This document shows positions 34,226-44,400 of a stretch of 64,000 nt of DNA, piece by piece. Made by a program: the position numbers and the translations under genes. The stretch's first letter is position 1. Each line of letters opens with the position of its first letter. This DNA comes from Candidatus Tityobacter terrigena (GTDB lineage Bacteria; Vulcanimicrobiota; Vulcanimicrobiia; Vulcanimicrobiales; Vulcanimicrobiaceae). A model generated the notes under the pieces. It was not told where the DNA came from and did no database searches. It saw only the letters and a list, made by a program, of their open reading frames with translations. Location of the stretch: assembly GCA_003156715.1 (NCBI GenBank), contig PMHO01000042.1:124899-188898 (forward strand). The letters are read 5' to 3'.

Positions 34226-36685
34226 TTATCGGGCTATAGAGCGAACTACTTCAACCGCTTGGTCCTCCGTCATCGCCGCGCCTTCCGCCATGAACCTGTC
34301 GATCGCATCGAAACCCATTTCGTCGTTGAGTTCGCTTAGGAAACGATCGCGCTGAGGCTGCAGAAACGGCAGTCGCGCCGAGCCCAATTCTGCTAAGCGG
34401 GCACCTGCGAAGCCCAAAAGGCGCGCAGTCTCCGCCTGCGGGCCGGCCATCGTGGCCAGATGTTCTAGTGCAAATGCCACGTAAGCCGCGAAGCCGTATT
34501 CACTTGCCAAGTCGAGTGCTTCATGCGCGCATAGCCTCGCCTCATCGTAGCGAGTCAATGCCGCGAGAAAGAGGGACTTGCCATAAATCGCCGTGCACTT
34601 CAAGAATACGTTCGAGGGTGGAGCGGCCGCTAGGGACTCAGCCGCGCGTTCAAACGCAAGGTCTGGATTGCCGGCGCAAAACTCGCATTCACTAAGATCG
34701 AGAAGCGCCATCGCGTAGCTATTTTCATGACCTAGGACGTCATGAATCTGCAATGCTTCCGCGATGTAGCTGCGAGCCGCGACGATGTCCTCCTGCGAGG
34801 CAAGTGCTAAGAGTCGCAAGAGACAGGCAACGGAGAAGCGGCTGCGGCCGCCCATTTTGCGGGCTAGCGGAAGAGCCTCCTCGAGAACCACTTTCGCCTC
34901 GGCGGGTCGCCCAAGATAGAGGAGCGCATGACTCAGCGTCGCCTGCGCGCGCGCCATCCCGAGCGAGTCGCCGAGGGTGCGGTAACGAGTCAGGGCGCTC
35001 TGGCTGCTCTCCAGCTCAATTCGATACTCTCTCAGGTTTCCGGCAACGGCTGCCTGCGCGTAGTTCAGCGCTGCGAGCGCGCTAGCTGGTGTTCCCTCGT
35101 CCACAAGTTCCAGCGCAGTAGCTATCCAGCGCCGTCCCTCACCATGCCCAAAGAAGAAGTGGTTTCGCGCCGTCGAGAGGAAGAACAAGAACAGCGGGCT
35201 TAATTCGCCAGCCAATCGCTGACCTAGGATCACGTCACCGCGTTCGGCTAATGACCAGTGGAGCGCCGCACGCCAATTGGCTGCATCATCATTTCCCCGC
35301 TCGCGCAATATGGCTACGGGCTCGCAGTCGAATGCGCGGTTTAGCCATTCCGCATGCTCGAGGCATACCTTCGCGTGGCGATGAGCTGCGCTCTGCCGTC
35401 CGCCGTGAGCCTCAAGCTTTTCACGCGCGTATTGGCGAAACGTTTCCAGCAGCTCGTAACGGGGCTCGTTCGCGTCGAGATCGAGGACCACCAGCGACTT
35501 GCGAACCAAAGATGAAAGTACGTCGAGCACATCGTCAGACGTGGCGTTCTCAGCCGAACCGACGGTAGTTGCGGCGGGAAGCGTCCATCCACCGGAAAAG
35601 ACCGAAAGACTCTCGAATACGCGCTTCTCACGCAACGAAAGCAGGTTGTAACTCCAATCGATTGTCGCACGCATCGTCTGTTGCCGGGGCAGCGCCGTAC
35701 GCTCGCCGCCAACTAAAATTCGAAAGCGATTGTTGAGATTCTCTGCAAGACTTGCAAGCGATAAGACATCGACATGAGCCGCCGCGAGTTCGATGGCAAG
35801 CGGAATGCTGTCCAATCGCCGACATATCTCGCTCACGGTAGACGTGTTTCGATCGGTGAGCCTGAAGTGCGCCTCGACGGCTTGCGCGCGATCGGCAAAG
35901 AGGGCGATTGCATCGCTCGCATTCAGCGACGGTAACCGGTAGGTTCGTTCACCAGCCCCCGCGAGCGGTTCGCGACTGGTCGCGAGAATGCGAACGCCTG
36001 AGCAACTGGCCAAAAGCGCTTGGGAGACGGTCGCGACTTCAACGACGACATGCTCGCAGCTGTCGAGCACCAGCAGAAGCACCTTGTCGTTGAGGTAGCT
36101 CAGCAGCGTCCGCAGCACGGAACGATTCGGAACTCCTTGCACGCCGAGTTCCGCCGCGATCGCCGCCGTCACCAGGGAAGAATCCGCCACTGGCGCTAAG
36201 CCGACAAAACAGATCGGAATCTTGTTAGAATCGGCCGATGCACCTGCAACGCGCAATGCCGTCTGCGTTTTTCCGATGCCGCCCGGTCCGGTAATGGTCA
36301 CCAGCCGATGCTGATGTATGAGGGGTGCGATTTCGCGAAGCTCCGCCTCCCTGCCGACGAAGCTGGTCAGCGCGACTGGAAGCCTGGACATCGCACCCTC
36401 TTGCCAGGGACCGACGGTGACGAACCCCCGATGGCCGACTCGGCGCGTCGCAGCCGCCTCGAAGGCCTGGCGTTGATGTTCGTCGAGCGCCAAGGCGGCG
36501 GCCAGGAGTGCAAGCGTTTCGCGTTGAGGCACCCGGCGGTAACCGCGTTCGAGCGCGCTGATTCCGTTTACGCTTATCCGGGCGCGCTCCGCCAAGGCCT
36601 CCTGTGAAAGTCCTGCGGCGAGCCGGTATCGCTTAAGAAGCGTCCCGAAGTCCGGCGACCCGAGGGCCCGAGCTTCGTTTTCCAC
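34226..36685 (-). CDS. XRE-HTH / NB-ARC-like STAND regulator with TPR tail
   Basis: 819 residues. Residues 12-65 are a Cro/C1-type HTH (FGTLLKRYRLAAGLSQEALA, then ISVNGISALERG). The ATPase follows with Walker A GPGGIGKT (133-140) and Walker B LLLVLDSCEHV near residue 205, then SREPLAGAGERTYRLPSL, RLDSIPLAIELAAAHV and the RQQTMRATIDWSYNLLS motif of this class. Residues about 480-790 are TPR-like helices and the tail ends MTEDQAVEVV. Such proteins act as ligand- or protein-triggered transcription switches. It stands alone between convergent and divergent neighbours; no cognate gene is obvious. Length is normal for the class. Confidence 0.85.
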   Translation of the reverse strand: MENEARALGSPDFGTLLKRYRLAAGLSQEALAERARISVNGISALERGYRRVPQRETLALLAAALALDEHQRQAFEAAATRRVGHRGFVTVGPWQEGAMSRLPVALTSFVGREAELREIAPLIHQHRLVTITGPGGIGKTQTALRVAGASADSNKIPICFVGLAPVADSSLVTAAIAAELGVQGVPNRSVLRTLLSYLNDKVLLLVLDSCEHVVVEVATVSQALLASCSGVRILATSREPLAGAGERTYRLPSLNASDAIALFADRAQAVEAHFRLTDRNTSTVSEICRRLDSIPLAIELAAAHVDVLSLASLAENLNNRFRILVGGERTALPRQQTMRATIDWSYNLLSLREKRVFESLSVFSGGWTLPAATTVGSAENATSDDVLDVLSSLVRKSLVVLDLDANEPRYELLETFRQYAREKLEAHGGRQSAAHRHAKVCLEHAEWLNRAFDCEPVAILRERGNDDAANWRAALHWSLAERGDVILGQRLAGELSPLFLFFLSTARNHFFFGHGEGRRWIATALELVDEGTPASALAALNYAQAAVAGNLREYRIELESSQSALTRYRTLGDSLGMARAQATLSHALLYLGRPAEAKVVLEEALPLARKMGGRSRFSVACLLRLLALASQEDIVAARSYIAEALQIHDVLGHENSYAMALLDLSECEFCAGNPDLAFERAAESLAAAPPSNVFLKCTAIYGKSLFLAALTRYDEARLCAHEALDLASEYGFAAYVAFALEHLATMAGPQAETARLLGFAGARLAELGSARLPFLQPQRDRFLSELNDEMGFDAIDRFMAEGAAMTEDQAVEVVRSIAR

Positions 36686-37121
36686 GATGCGCCTAATTTT
36701 TCTTCGCGCCGCTGCCAGGACCCTTGGCCGCCTTCCCCAGTAAAGCTGCCTATCAGAATTTCATAGTTCCTCCACGCGGCTATGTGGGACGACTTCTCTC
36801 CGCCGCCGGCTGGTCACGGATTACATCGTGCGGCTGTAGGCTCAGCGCGCAATCGGCGTCACGTGTCTTCCCCGACGTGCTCAATCCCGCAATACACGCC
36901 GCACATTCCGGGAACCAGTCAGCCGCACGGTACGCCGGCGGCTCCTACAGAGCGGCAGATACCGGTCGCGAGATCATCCCAAGCGGCGATTTCAGGGCTC
37001 GGGCGGCTTCCTTTTTCGGAAAACGAGAAAGCCCGCTAGTGCCCGTGGCTGGACCGGCATGCACGCCACGGGCTACGAACGGGACTCTCGCCCGAGCGAT
37101 GTCAGCGCTCTCGCGGTTCGC
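36686..37121. other. No supported gene; hairpin at 37037-37075
   Basis: About 435 bases between two minus-strand genes. The only clear structure is GCCCGTGGC paired with GCCACGGGC (37041-37049 and 37065-37073), which lies about 50 bases past the end of the surface-protein gene on the minus strand and may be its terminator, though no T-run follows. Confidence 0.45.
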
Positions 37122-38009
37122 TCAACGGCGCTCGGGCTCGGCCGGAGCTTCCGGCAGCCTGGTGTCCGCGGCATCGAGCGGGCGCGACACGATGCGGTAC
37201 TCGAAGTCCAGCATGGACCGGCCTCCGTGCGTCTCCCGAATGACGAATCCTGACGGTGTCTTTTGCGCGACGTACAGGGCTGCGTCACCTTCGGGAGTCA
37301 CGAATACATGGTAGTGGTTTCGATCGATCATGGATCCGAAAGCGCGGTCGAGTGCGATTGACGCCGTGCCGCCGACCATATGACCCGTTCCAACGTCTTC
37401 GAGACTCGCCGACGTAGATTCGGCGGCATACGTGAGGACGCGCTGCCCAGCGAGGTTCGAGTGACGCTCGTTCACGACAATTCCCGTGATTGTTCCCGTG
37501 CAGTTGAGGTTCGCGTTGTTATCGATCTTGCAGTGGGCGTTTCCGCCGCTCCCGGACGCGTTTTGAGTGTTCTCTCCGTAGAAGATGCTCGTTGCCTTGT
37601 CGGATGCCCGCGCATACGACGCCGCAAAGTTTCCATTAGCGCTCGACTCAGACCAACTGCCGTAGCCTACCGCCGAGACGGCTTTAACTGCCTCCGACCC
37701 TGCAAGAGACGAGAAAAACAAGCCGCCCGAACCTCCCGACGAGCTTCCCTGCACGCCGGCTCCGAACGTGCCGGTGTTATCACCGGTGATGGCGGCGTCG
37801 CCGTTGCTGGCGTTTGTCATCCCGGAGAAAGCCGTGGCTTTGGTCGACGTCGCGGTAAGGCACGTCGTGGAATTCTTGCAGCTGTATACCTTGTTGTCCG
37901 GCTTCACGTGCCCGGCTTGCACGACGCTGACGCTCGATACGGAAATTGCCGCGCCGATTGCGAAGGTACCTACTATGGCCGTTCGATTCGGCCTCTTGAG
38001 TTGAAGCAT
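37122..38009 (-). CDS. Secreted repeat-rich surface protein, paralog 3
   Basis: 295 residues. A signal peptide (residues about 10-33, ending VVQAGH) precedes a CKNSTTC pair and a short repeat region (SNGDAAITG, GAGVQGSSSGGSGG). The conserved middle segment follows (CKIDNNANLNCTGTI). The C-terminal cap has VFVTPEGDAALYVAQKTPSG, RETHGGRS and FEYRIVSRPLDA, nearly the same as paralog 1. It has fewer glycine-tyrosine repeats than paralogs 1 and 4. It is divergent from the Tc toxin operon, with 386 bases between the starts. Function unknown. Confidence 0.75.
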   Translation of the reverse strand: MLQLKRPNRTAIVGTFAIGAAISVSSVSVVQAGHVKPDNKVYSCKNSTTCLTATSTKATAFSGMTNASNGDAAITGDNTGTFGAGVQGSSSGGSGGLFFSSLAGSEAVKAVSAVGYGSWSESSANGNFAASYARASDKATSIFYGENTQNASGSGGNAHCKIDNNANLNCTGTITGIVVNERHSNLAGQRVLTYAAESTSASLEDVGTGHMVGGTASIALDRAFGSMIDRNHYHVFVTPEGDAALYVAQKTPSGFVIRETHGGRSMLDFEYRIVSRPLDAADTRLPEAPAEPERR

Positions 38010-38227
38010 CGTTGTTGTTGCCTTTCGGTGCTAGAAAGGGACCTTCCGGAGGCAATGCGCCCCGGTGCTGTAAGAATGCCACCGCCGAAGTCACCGTTGA
38101 ACACACAACCACACGAATTACCTACACATCGCGTCTTGCGACTGTGTGAGTGGACGCGCGGCCAGGCTGTCGCCAAGCGCGCTCGGCGTCACGCGCTGCT
38201 CGCTAACGCCCATAGTGTCGTCAGCGA

Positions 38228-38283
38228 TAGCCGAAGCGAGCCGCTATGAGGGCACATTGGTTCGCTTCGGCTAGCCTGAGGAA
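38228..38283. promoter_or_regulatory. Perfect 12-bp inverted repeat in divergent promoter region
   Basis: TAGCCGAAGCGA and TCGCTTCGGCTA are perfect reverse complements separated by 32 bases. They lie between the divergent surface-protein gene and the Tc toxin operon, about 113 bases before the toxin start. A binding site for a dimeric regulator, or a leader hairpin, would fit. A terminator is less likely because no gene ends here. Confidence 0.5.
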
Positions 38284-38341
38284 TTTGAGGCGCGCTGCTG
38301 GAAGGGAGGGCTCCGCCTGGTGGTCGGTGTCCTCCCCACCC

Positions 38342-38373
38342 TTGACTTTTTCTTAACGCTTGGCCCTTAGAAT
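38342..38373 (+). promoter_or_regulatory. Candidate promoter of the Tc toxin operon
   Basis: TTGACT (38342-38347) and TAGAAT (38368-38373) resemble sigma-70 -35 and -10 boxes, 22 bases before the toxin ATG. The 20-base spacer is longer than the usual 17, so the pair is a weak prediction. GAGGATCGC at 38382 provides the ribosome-binding site. Confidence 0.35.
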
Positions 38374-38395
38374 CGAAAATTGAGGATCGCAAACC

Positions 38396-41300
38396 ATGCC
38401 GTTCAGCGAGAACTTTTACTCGTTCCGCTATCCGAGCAATCTCATCCAACAAGTTGCTTCAGCAGCGGGACCGGATGCGCAGACGCTGGCGACGATAGAG
38501 TCGCTGCTCGCCCAAGCGAGTCAAGCCTACTGGCAACGACAGTACCAGGACTCGATCGACGACTATCAGCAAGCCGGGACGCTGATCTACCAATTCCTCG
38601 ACCCGAGCGCGCCGAGCGCGGTCAGCGGCATCTACGCCTCGCTTTCGAAAGACCCGGCGCTCTTTGCCTCGCTCCTGAGCGTCTCGGCCGCGTATATGAA
38701 CCTGTTGCCCGAAGCGACGGCGACCACAACGCTGAAAGCTCCCACGCCGCCGCCGGCGCAGTCACTCGGTACTCCGATCTTTGACACCACCGGCATACGT
38801 TCGCTCGCCTTCAAGGCGTCGGCGGGCGTCGCCCAAACAACCGAAATCCACGCCGCTCCCACAACGGTATCGCCCGCGCCAATCACCGCGCCAATCCAAC
38901 CTCCGGTAACAGCGCCGCCGCCCGTAGCCGTAGCTCCGAGTCATACGCTCGGCATCCTTGTGGCGGGCAAGGTGGTCTCGGTCACGTGGCAAAGCGGCCA
39001 GCTTCCGCCGGCGGACCAGTTGCAGTCGGACGTCTACGGTGCGCGCGTCTCGCTGACGGCGCTGCCGGACATCCTGCTTCAGCCTCAGCAGCCGCCCGAC
39101 GTCGCGCTCGCGCTGCCGCACGACTACTACTATGTTATCCCGCTGGGACTCGCCGAGTGTTACCAGGCCCTGGGCGATTACGCGAACGCTGAGAAATACT
39201 ACATACAGGCCGCCTCGTATCAGTACATCAATGCGACGGTCGAGGCGCCGTACATCTGGATCCAGCTCGCCACCCTTTACCGCGACTGGGGCGACGCGCT
39301 GTTCCAGGCGGGCGATCCGGCCAGCGCGCTTCCGATTTACTCGAATGTCCTGATGCCGGCCATGACCGCGCCTACGAGCCAGCTCTACACGCTCGCGGGT
39401 CTCAAGCCCGGTTGGACCGTCGCGAGCCAAGTGATTGCTAATCTATCAACGGCTACGACGCTGAACGTGAACCCACAGATCGTCGCGGTCATCTTCGACG
39501 TCCAGAAGCAGCTCCTCAAGATCGCCGCCGGTCTCGATTTTTGGGGAATCTGGGAGCCGTCGGTCCCGATCTGGACGTTCGACTACCTGCAGCAGGTCGC
39601 GACGAACTTCGCACAATACGCGGTCTCAGCCGAGCAAAATGTCATCAACTTCTGGAACAACGCCGATCAGGCTACGCTCACGCGCCGGCAGCTCACCGAT
39701 GCCGTCTCGCAAGCGCAGGCCGAGACCGGCGCAGCGCAAATGCAACTCACGGCCGCGCAGGCGCAGCAGCAGGTCTACGCCGACGGCGTGACCCTGGCCC
39801 AGCAGCGCGCCACGGATGCGCAGCAGAACGCCACCCAATACCAGCAGCTTTCGAGCCAATGGATCGTGCATCAAGCCCTGCAGTCTCAGCTCAACGGCGG
39901 CGACAACGGCGATGCCTCGCAGCTCAACTCGTACGCCGACCAGATGATGTCCGGCAATTACAACTTGAACGCCAGCGCCGGAACGCTCGCCGCCGCCGAA
40001 GGTCTAACTGCCTCGCGCCTCAACCAGCAGTACGAGGTCGACTCCCTGCAGCGCGACGCGACCGAGATGAACGATGCGCTGACGCAAGCCAAGGCGGAGC
40101 AAACCGCCGCCGCGGCACAAGTCGCCGCCGCGGCGGCCGCACTGAATGCCGCCAACGTCCGCACGAACAACGCGCAGGGCGATCTGCAGGCCTTCGACGC
40201 GCAGACCTTCACGCCGGACGTGTGGAGCCGTATGGGAAACGCGATGTATGCGCTCTACCAGCGCTACTTTACGATGGCCCTACGCGCCGCCCGCATGATG
40301 CAGCAAGCCTATAATTTCGAGACCGACCAGTCGCTTTCGATGATCAAGAACAGCTACTCCGGCGATGAAGTGAACGGGCTCCTCGGCGCCGACGCGCTCA
40401 TGGCCGACATCCAAGGCTTCACCTACGACCTGATCACGAGTACGACCAGCAAGCCGCAACCGCTCAAGCAAACGATCTCGCTGGCGCAGCGCTTCGGCTA
40501 CGCCTTCGAGAGCCAGTTCCGCAAGACCGGAACGATGGATTTCACGACCAGCCTCGACGATTTCGATTTGCTCTATCCCGGCACGTATGCCGGGCGGATC
40601 GAGACGGTAGAGGTCGCGCTTCAAGGAATCGTCCCGCCTACCGGAGTCAGCGGCACGCTCACCAACGCCGGGATCTCGACCTACCGGCTTCCATCGTCGA
40701 ATTGGAACGCGAGCAATGGCGGTCAGAAGTATCGGGTCCAGAACAGCGAGACGCTGGTTATTTCGGATTACAGCCCGCGCAACGACGCGCTCGTCATCCA
40801 AACCGACGCGAGCATGATGCGCATCTTCGAGGGTGCGGGCGTTGCCTCGGCGTGGCATCTCGAGATCCCGCCGTCGGTCAACGATGTCGACTACGGTGCC
40901 GTCACCGACGTGCAGCTCACCTTCTCATATCAGGCGCGTTTCGACCCGAATCTTAAGAGCAAAGTCGAAACGGCGCTCGCCTCCCGTCCGGGCATCAGCG
41001 CGGGGCAGCGCGGGATTCCGATTCGCTGGGTTTATCCCGACGCGTTCTACGCCTTCCAAAGCTCGGGAACGCTGACGCTCTCGCTCGCGCAAGGCGACTT
41101 TCCGTATAACCAGCGCTCGCCGGTGCTGACTTCGGTGGGCGTCGTCGTCGCTACGGCCGGCGGGCTCTCGCCGAGCGGGCTAAAGGTGCAGCTTGCCACA
41201 CCCGCACATGCGGCGCCGATTTCGGCGCCCACCGACACGGGCGGGAGCATCGACTCGAGCGCCGCGGCCAGCCTGTGGGCACCGCTCGCATCCGGCACGG

Positions 41301-41431
41301 CGCTCGGCACCTACACGATCGCCTTTACCGCGGCCGACAATCCCTCGCTCGTGCAGAATGGGCAGCTCACGCTTTCCGGCATCGGAAACGTGGCGCTGGT
41401 CATCGGCTACTCGTACACGCCGCGGTCGTAA
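38396..41431 (+). CDS. TcA-like component of a compact Tc (ABC) toxin
   Basis: 1011 residues, far shorter than classical TcA proteins (about 2,300-2,500). The N-terminal part has TPR-like helices (residues about 30-80 and 245-330) around a proline/alanine-rich linker (about 110-190). Two long alanine/glutamine-rich coiled-coil stretches follow (about 415-490 and 540-605). The C-terminal part, about 628-1011, resembles the TcB-binding domain of TcA: ALRAARMMQQAYNFET, then a DYLI-like DLITST helix, SLAQRFGYAFE, DFDLLYPGTYAGRIETVEVA and a beta-rich end. No neuraminidase-like or large shell domain is visible. It has no signal peptide. It is three bases upstream of the TcB-TcC gene, so one operon is near certain. 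Confidence 0.8.
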   Translation: MPFSENFYSFRYPSNLIQQVASAAGPDAQTLATIESLLAQASQAYWQRQYQDSIDDYQQAGTLIYQFLDPSAPSAVSGIYASLSKDPALFASLLSVSAAYMNLLPEATATTTLKAPTPPPAQSLGTPIFDTTGIRSLAFKASAGVAQTTEIHAAPTTVSPAPITAPIQPPVTAPPPVAVAPSHTLGILVAGKVVSVTWQSGQLPPADQLQSDVYGARVSLTALPDILLQPQQPPDVALALPHDYYYVIPLGLAECYQALGDYANAEKYYIQAASYQYINATVEAPYIWIQLATLYRDWGDALFQAGDPASALPIYSNVLMPAMTAPTSQLYTLAGLKPGWTVASQVIANLSTATTLNVNPQIVAVIFDVQKQLLKIAAGLDFWGIWEPSVPIWTFDYLQQVATNFAQYAVSAEQNVINFWNNADQATLTRRQLTDAVSQAQAETGAAQMQLTAAQAQQQVYADGVTLAQQRATDAQQNATQYQQLSSQWIVHQALQSQLNGGDNGDASQLNSYADQMMSGNYNLNASAGTLAAAEGLTASRLNQQYEVDSLQRDATEMNDALTQAKAEQTAAAAQVAAAAAALNAANVRTNNAQGDLQAFDAQTFTPDVWSRMGNAMYALYQRYFTMALRAARMMQQAYNFETDQSLSMIKNSYSGDEVNGLLGADALMADIQGFTYDLITSTTSKPQPLKQTISLAQRFGYAFESQFRKTGTMDFTTSLDDFDLLYPGTYAGRIETVEVALQGIVPPTGVSGTLTNAGISTYRLPSSNWNASNGGQKYRVQNSETLVISDYSPRNDALVIQTDASMMRIFEGAGVASAWHLEIPPSVNDVDYGAVTDVQLTFSYQARFDPNLKSKVETALASRPGISAGQRGIPIRWVYPDAFYAFQSSGTLTLSLAQGDFPYNQRSPVLTSVGVVVATAGGLSPSGLKVQLATPAHAAPISAPTDTGGSIDSSAAASLWAPLASGTALGTYTIAFTAADNPSLVQNGQLTLSGIGNVALVIGYSYTPRS

Positions 41432-41434
41432 ACG

Positions 41435-44400
41435 ATGGGCGACGACATCGGGTTCAGCGATCAGGCTCCCGCGCTCCCGTCAGGCGGCGGAGCCGTCGCC
41501 GGGCTTGGCGCGACCTTTACGCCCGATCTGTCGAGCGGAACCGGTACGTTCTCGATTCCGCTCGATGCGCCGAACGGGCCAAACGATATCGGGCCGCAGC
41601 TCGGACTGCGTTACGATACGGCAAGTGGAAACGGGCCGTTTGGGATGGGCTTCTCGCTTCCGCTGCCGCGCATCGTGCGCGACACCTCGCACGGCTACCC
41701 GGCGTACGATGCGAGCGACACGTTGCTGCTCGAGGGCGCCGGTTCCCTGGTCGACACGGGGGGCGGAAGCTACCGCCCGCAAGTTGACGGCGGCGCCTGG
41801 CGCGTGCAGGCGAACGGAAAGGGCTTCCGGCTGATCGATCGCGAGGGCTGGTACTACGATTGCGGGACGCAGCCCGCGGCGCAGCTCAGCGACCCGGCTA
41901 ACCCGTCGTCGGTTTTCGCCTGGCACCTCGAGCAAATCTCCGATCCGCTCGGAAACGCCGCGACCTTTACGTGGCAGCGCGACGGCGGGCAGCTCTATCT
42001 CGCCGGCGTTGCCTACGGCGCCTACCAAATCGCGTTCAGTTACGAGCAGCGTCCGGATCCGATCCGCTTCGCGCGGTGCGGTTTCGCGATCGTGACGGCC
42101 CTGCGCTGCAGCGCGATCGACCTGCGTCTCGTCGCCGACGCGCAGCCCGTGTTGCGCCGCTGGCTGCTCGCCTACACGCAAGATCCACTCAACGCAAGCT
42201 CGCTCTTGCGCACGATCGTGTTGCGCGGATTCGACGCAGTCAATGCGTCGCTCGACACTCCGCCCCTAACGCTCGGCTACAGCTCCTTCGCCGCGCCGCA
42301 ATTTGGACAGCTCACGAGCGCCGACGGTCTGCAACTGCCCGCCCTCGGCACGGCGACGACTGCCCGAGTCGACCTGGTCGACTGGAACGGCGACGGCCTG
42401 CCCGACCTTATCGAGGTCGGCGCCGGCGGCAGCGCGCGCGTCCGCGCCAACCGCGGCGACGCGACCTTCGCGCCGCCCTTGGGTGTTGGAACGCTCCCGC
42501 AATTCGCGCAGCCGAATGCAGCGCTCGCATTCATCGACATGGACGGCGACGCGATCGCCGATCTCGTGCGCGTCGATCAGCCGCTGGCCGGTTACGTGCC
42601 GCGCATCGAAGGCGGCGGCTTTGGGCTCCCCGTGCGCTGGACCCAGGCTCCGTCGGTCATTCCGGCGGCCGCTCGTGCGCGGCTGATCGACCTCGACGGC
42701 GACGGCATCGCGGACCTCTTGACCTCAACGCCGGATGGGAGTTTCGCGCTGTATTTCCGCAATGGCGCTGAAGGCTGGCGCGAGATGCCGCAAGTCGTCA
42801 CGCCGTCCGCGGCGCCCGACGTCGACTTGGGCGATCCCCACGTCTTCATGGCCGACATGACGGGCGACGGAAGTCCCGACGTCGTCCGCGTCGACGGCGG
42901 CGGCGTCACCTATTGGCCATACCTCGGAAATGGACGCTGGGACGCGCCGATCGCAATGGCCGACCCGCCGCAGCTTCCCTTCAACGTTCGGCCCGAACGC
43001 GTCTTCGTCAGCGACGTCGACGGCGACGGTTGCGCAGACGTCATCTACATCGCCGACGAGAGCGTCACGTATTGGATCAATCGTTGCGGTGCCGGCTTCA
43101 GCGGGCCGTACGAGATTGCGTATGTTCCGGGTGCAGTCATTGGGGTTCCGCGGCTTGCCGACATGAAGGGTAGCGGAACTCCCGGGCTGCTGTGGTCGAC
43201 GGGCGGCCCATTGGGGCGCGGGACGCGTTACTTCTACCTCGATTTCGGCGGCGGCTCGCGGCCGCGCCTCGTGACGCAGATCGACAACGGCGTGGGTCTT
43301 ACGACGCAGATCGCATACACGACCTCCGCCCAGGAAGCGGCGCGTGCCGCGGCCCAGGGCGAGCCCTGGTCGACGACGATGCCGATCGCTCTCTCAATCG
43401 TGGGAAGCCTCACGACGGCCGATGCGGCGAGCAGCCGCACCTTGACGAAGGCCTTTCAGTACCGTGATGGCCGCTTCGACGGCGTGTTTCGCGAGTTCGC
43501 GGGATTTGGCCAGGTGACCGAGGACGATCTCGGAGACCCGAGCGTCCCTACCCTGCGCACGATCACCTGGTTCAATATCGGCATCGATCCGGCGAATCCC
43601 AAAGCGCCGCTCGATGCGGCGGCACGGCGGAAGCTGCGCGCCATTCGCGGACGCTTGTACAAGCGCGAACGTTACGGCCTGGACGCAACCCCGCAAGCGC
43701 TGCTGCCGTACGACCGGCTCGAGCAGAGTTGGGCCGTCACCGAAGTCGCAACGGCGGGCGGTCCGGTCGAGATCCCCCGCATGCTCGGCCAAACACAAAC
43801 GGCCTTCGAGCGCGGCGTTAGCCCGGTGGCTACGATAACGACCGTGAACGCGGCCTGGGACGCCGGCGGAAATGTTACCGACGCAACCGAGACGGCCGCC
43901 AATCCGAGCGACGCGAGCCAAACGCGTTCTCTCCGGACGGTGACGACCTATGCGAACGATCCCGCCGGGCGGTTTCTTTCACTCGCCGCTCGCGTGCAGC
44001 AATACGATGGAACGGGAGGGCTCGTTGCCGACGCGATCACGCTGTACGACGATCAGCCGCAAGGCACGGTCGGGGCGCAAGGGCTCGTCACGAAGCGTTC
44101 GGCCCTAGCGGTCGACGACACGACCGCGAGCGCGGTGTACGGGACCAACCTGCCGGACTTCGCCTCGTTGCACCTCTACCGGCCGGCAGGCACGAGCGGG
44201 TGGTGGATCGATCAGGCCGCCTACACCCGGACCGACGATGCGGCCGGTCTGCGCGGCACGGTGACCGGTCCCAACGGTGCGACGTTCACGGTCACCTACG
44301 ATGCCTCGAAGTGCTATCCGGCGACGCTGACGGATCCGGCCGGAAATGCGATCGCGGCCACCTACGACTACCGGGTTTCGCGCGCGGCCTCCGTCACCGA

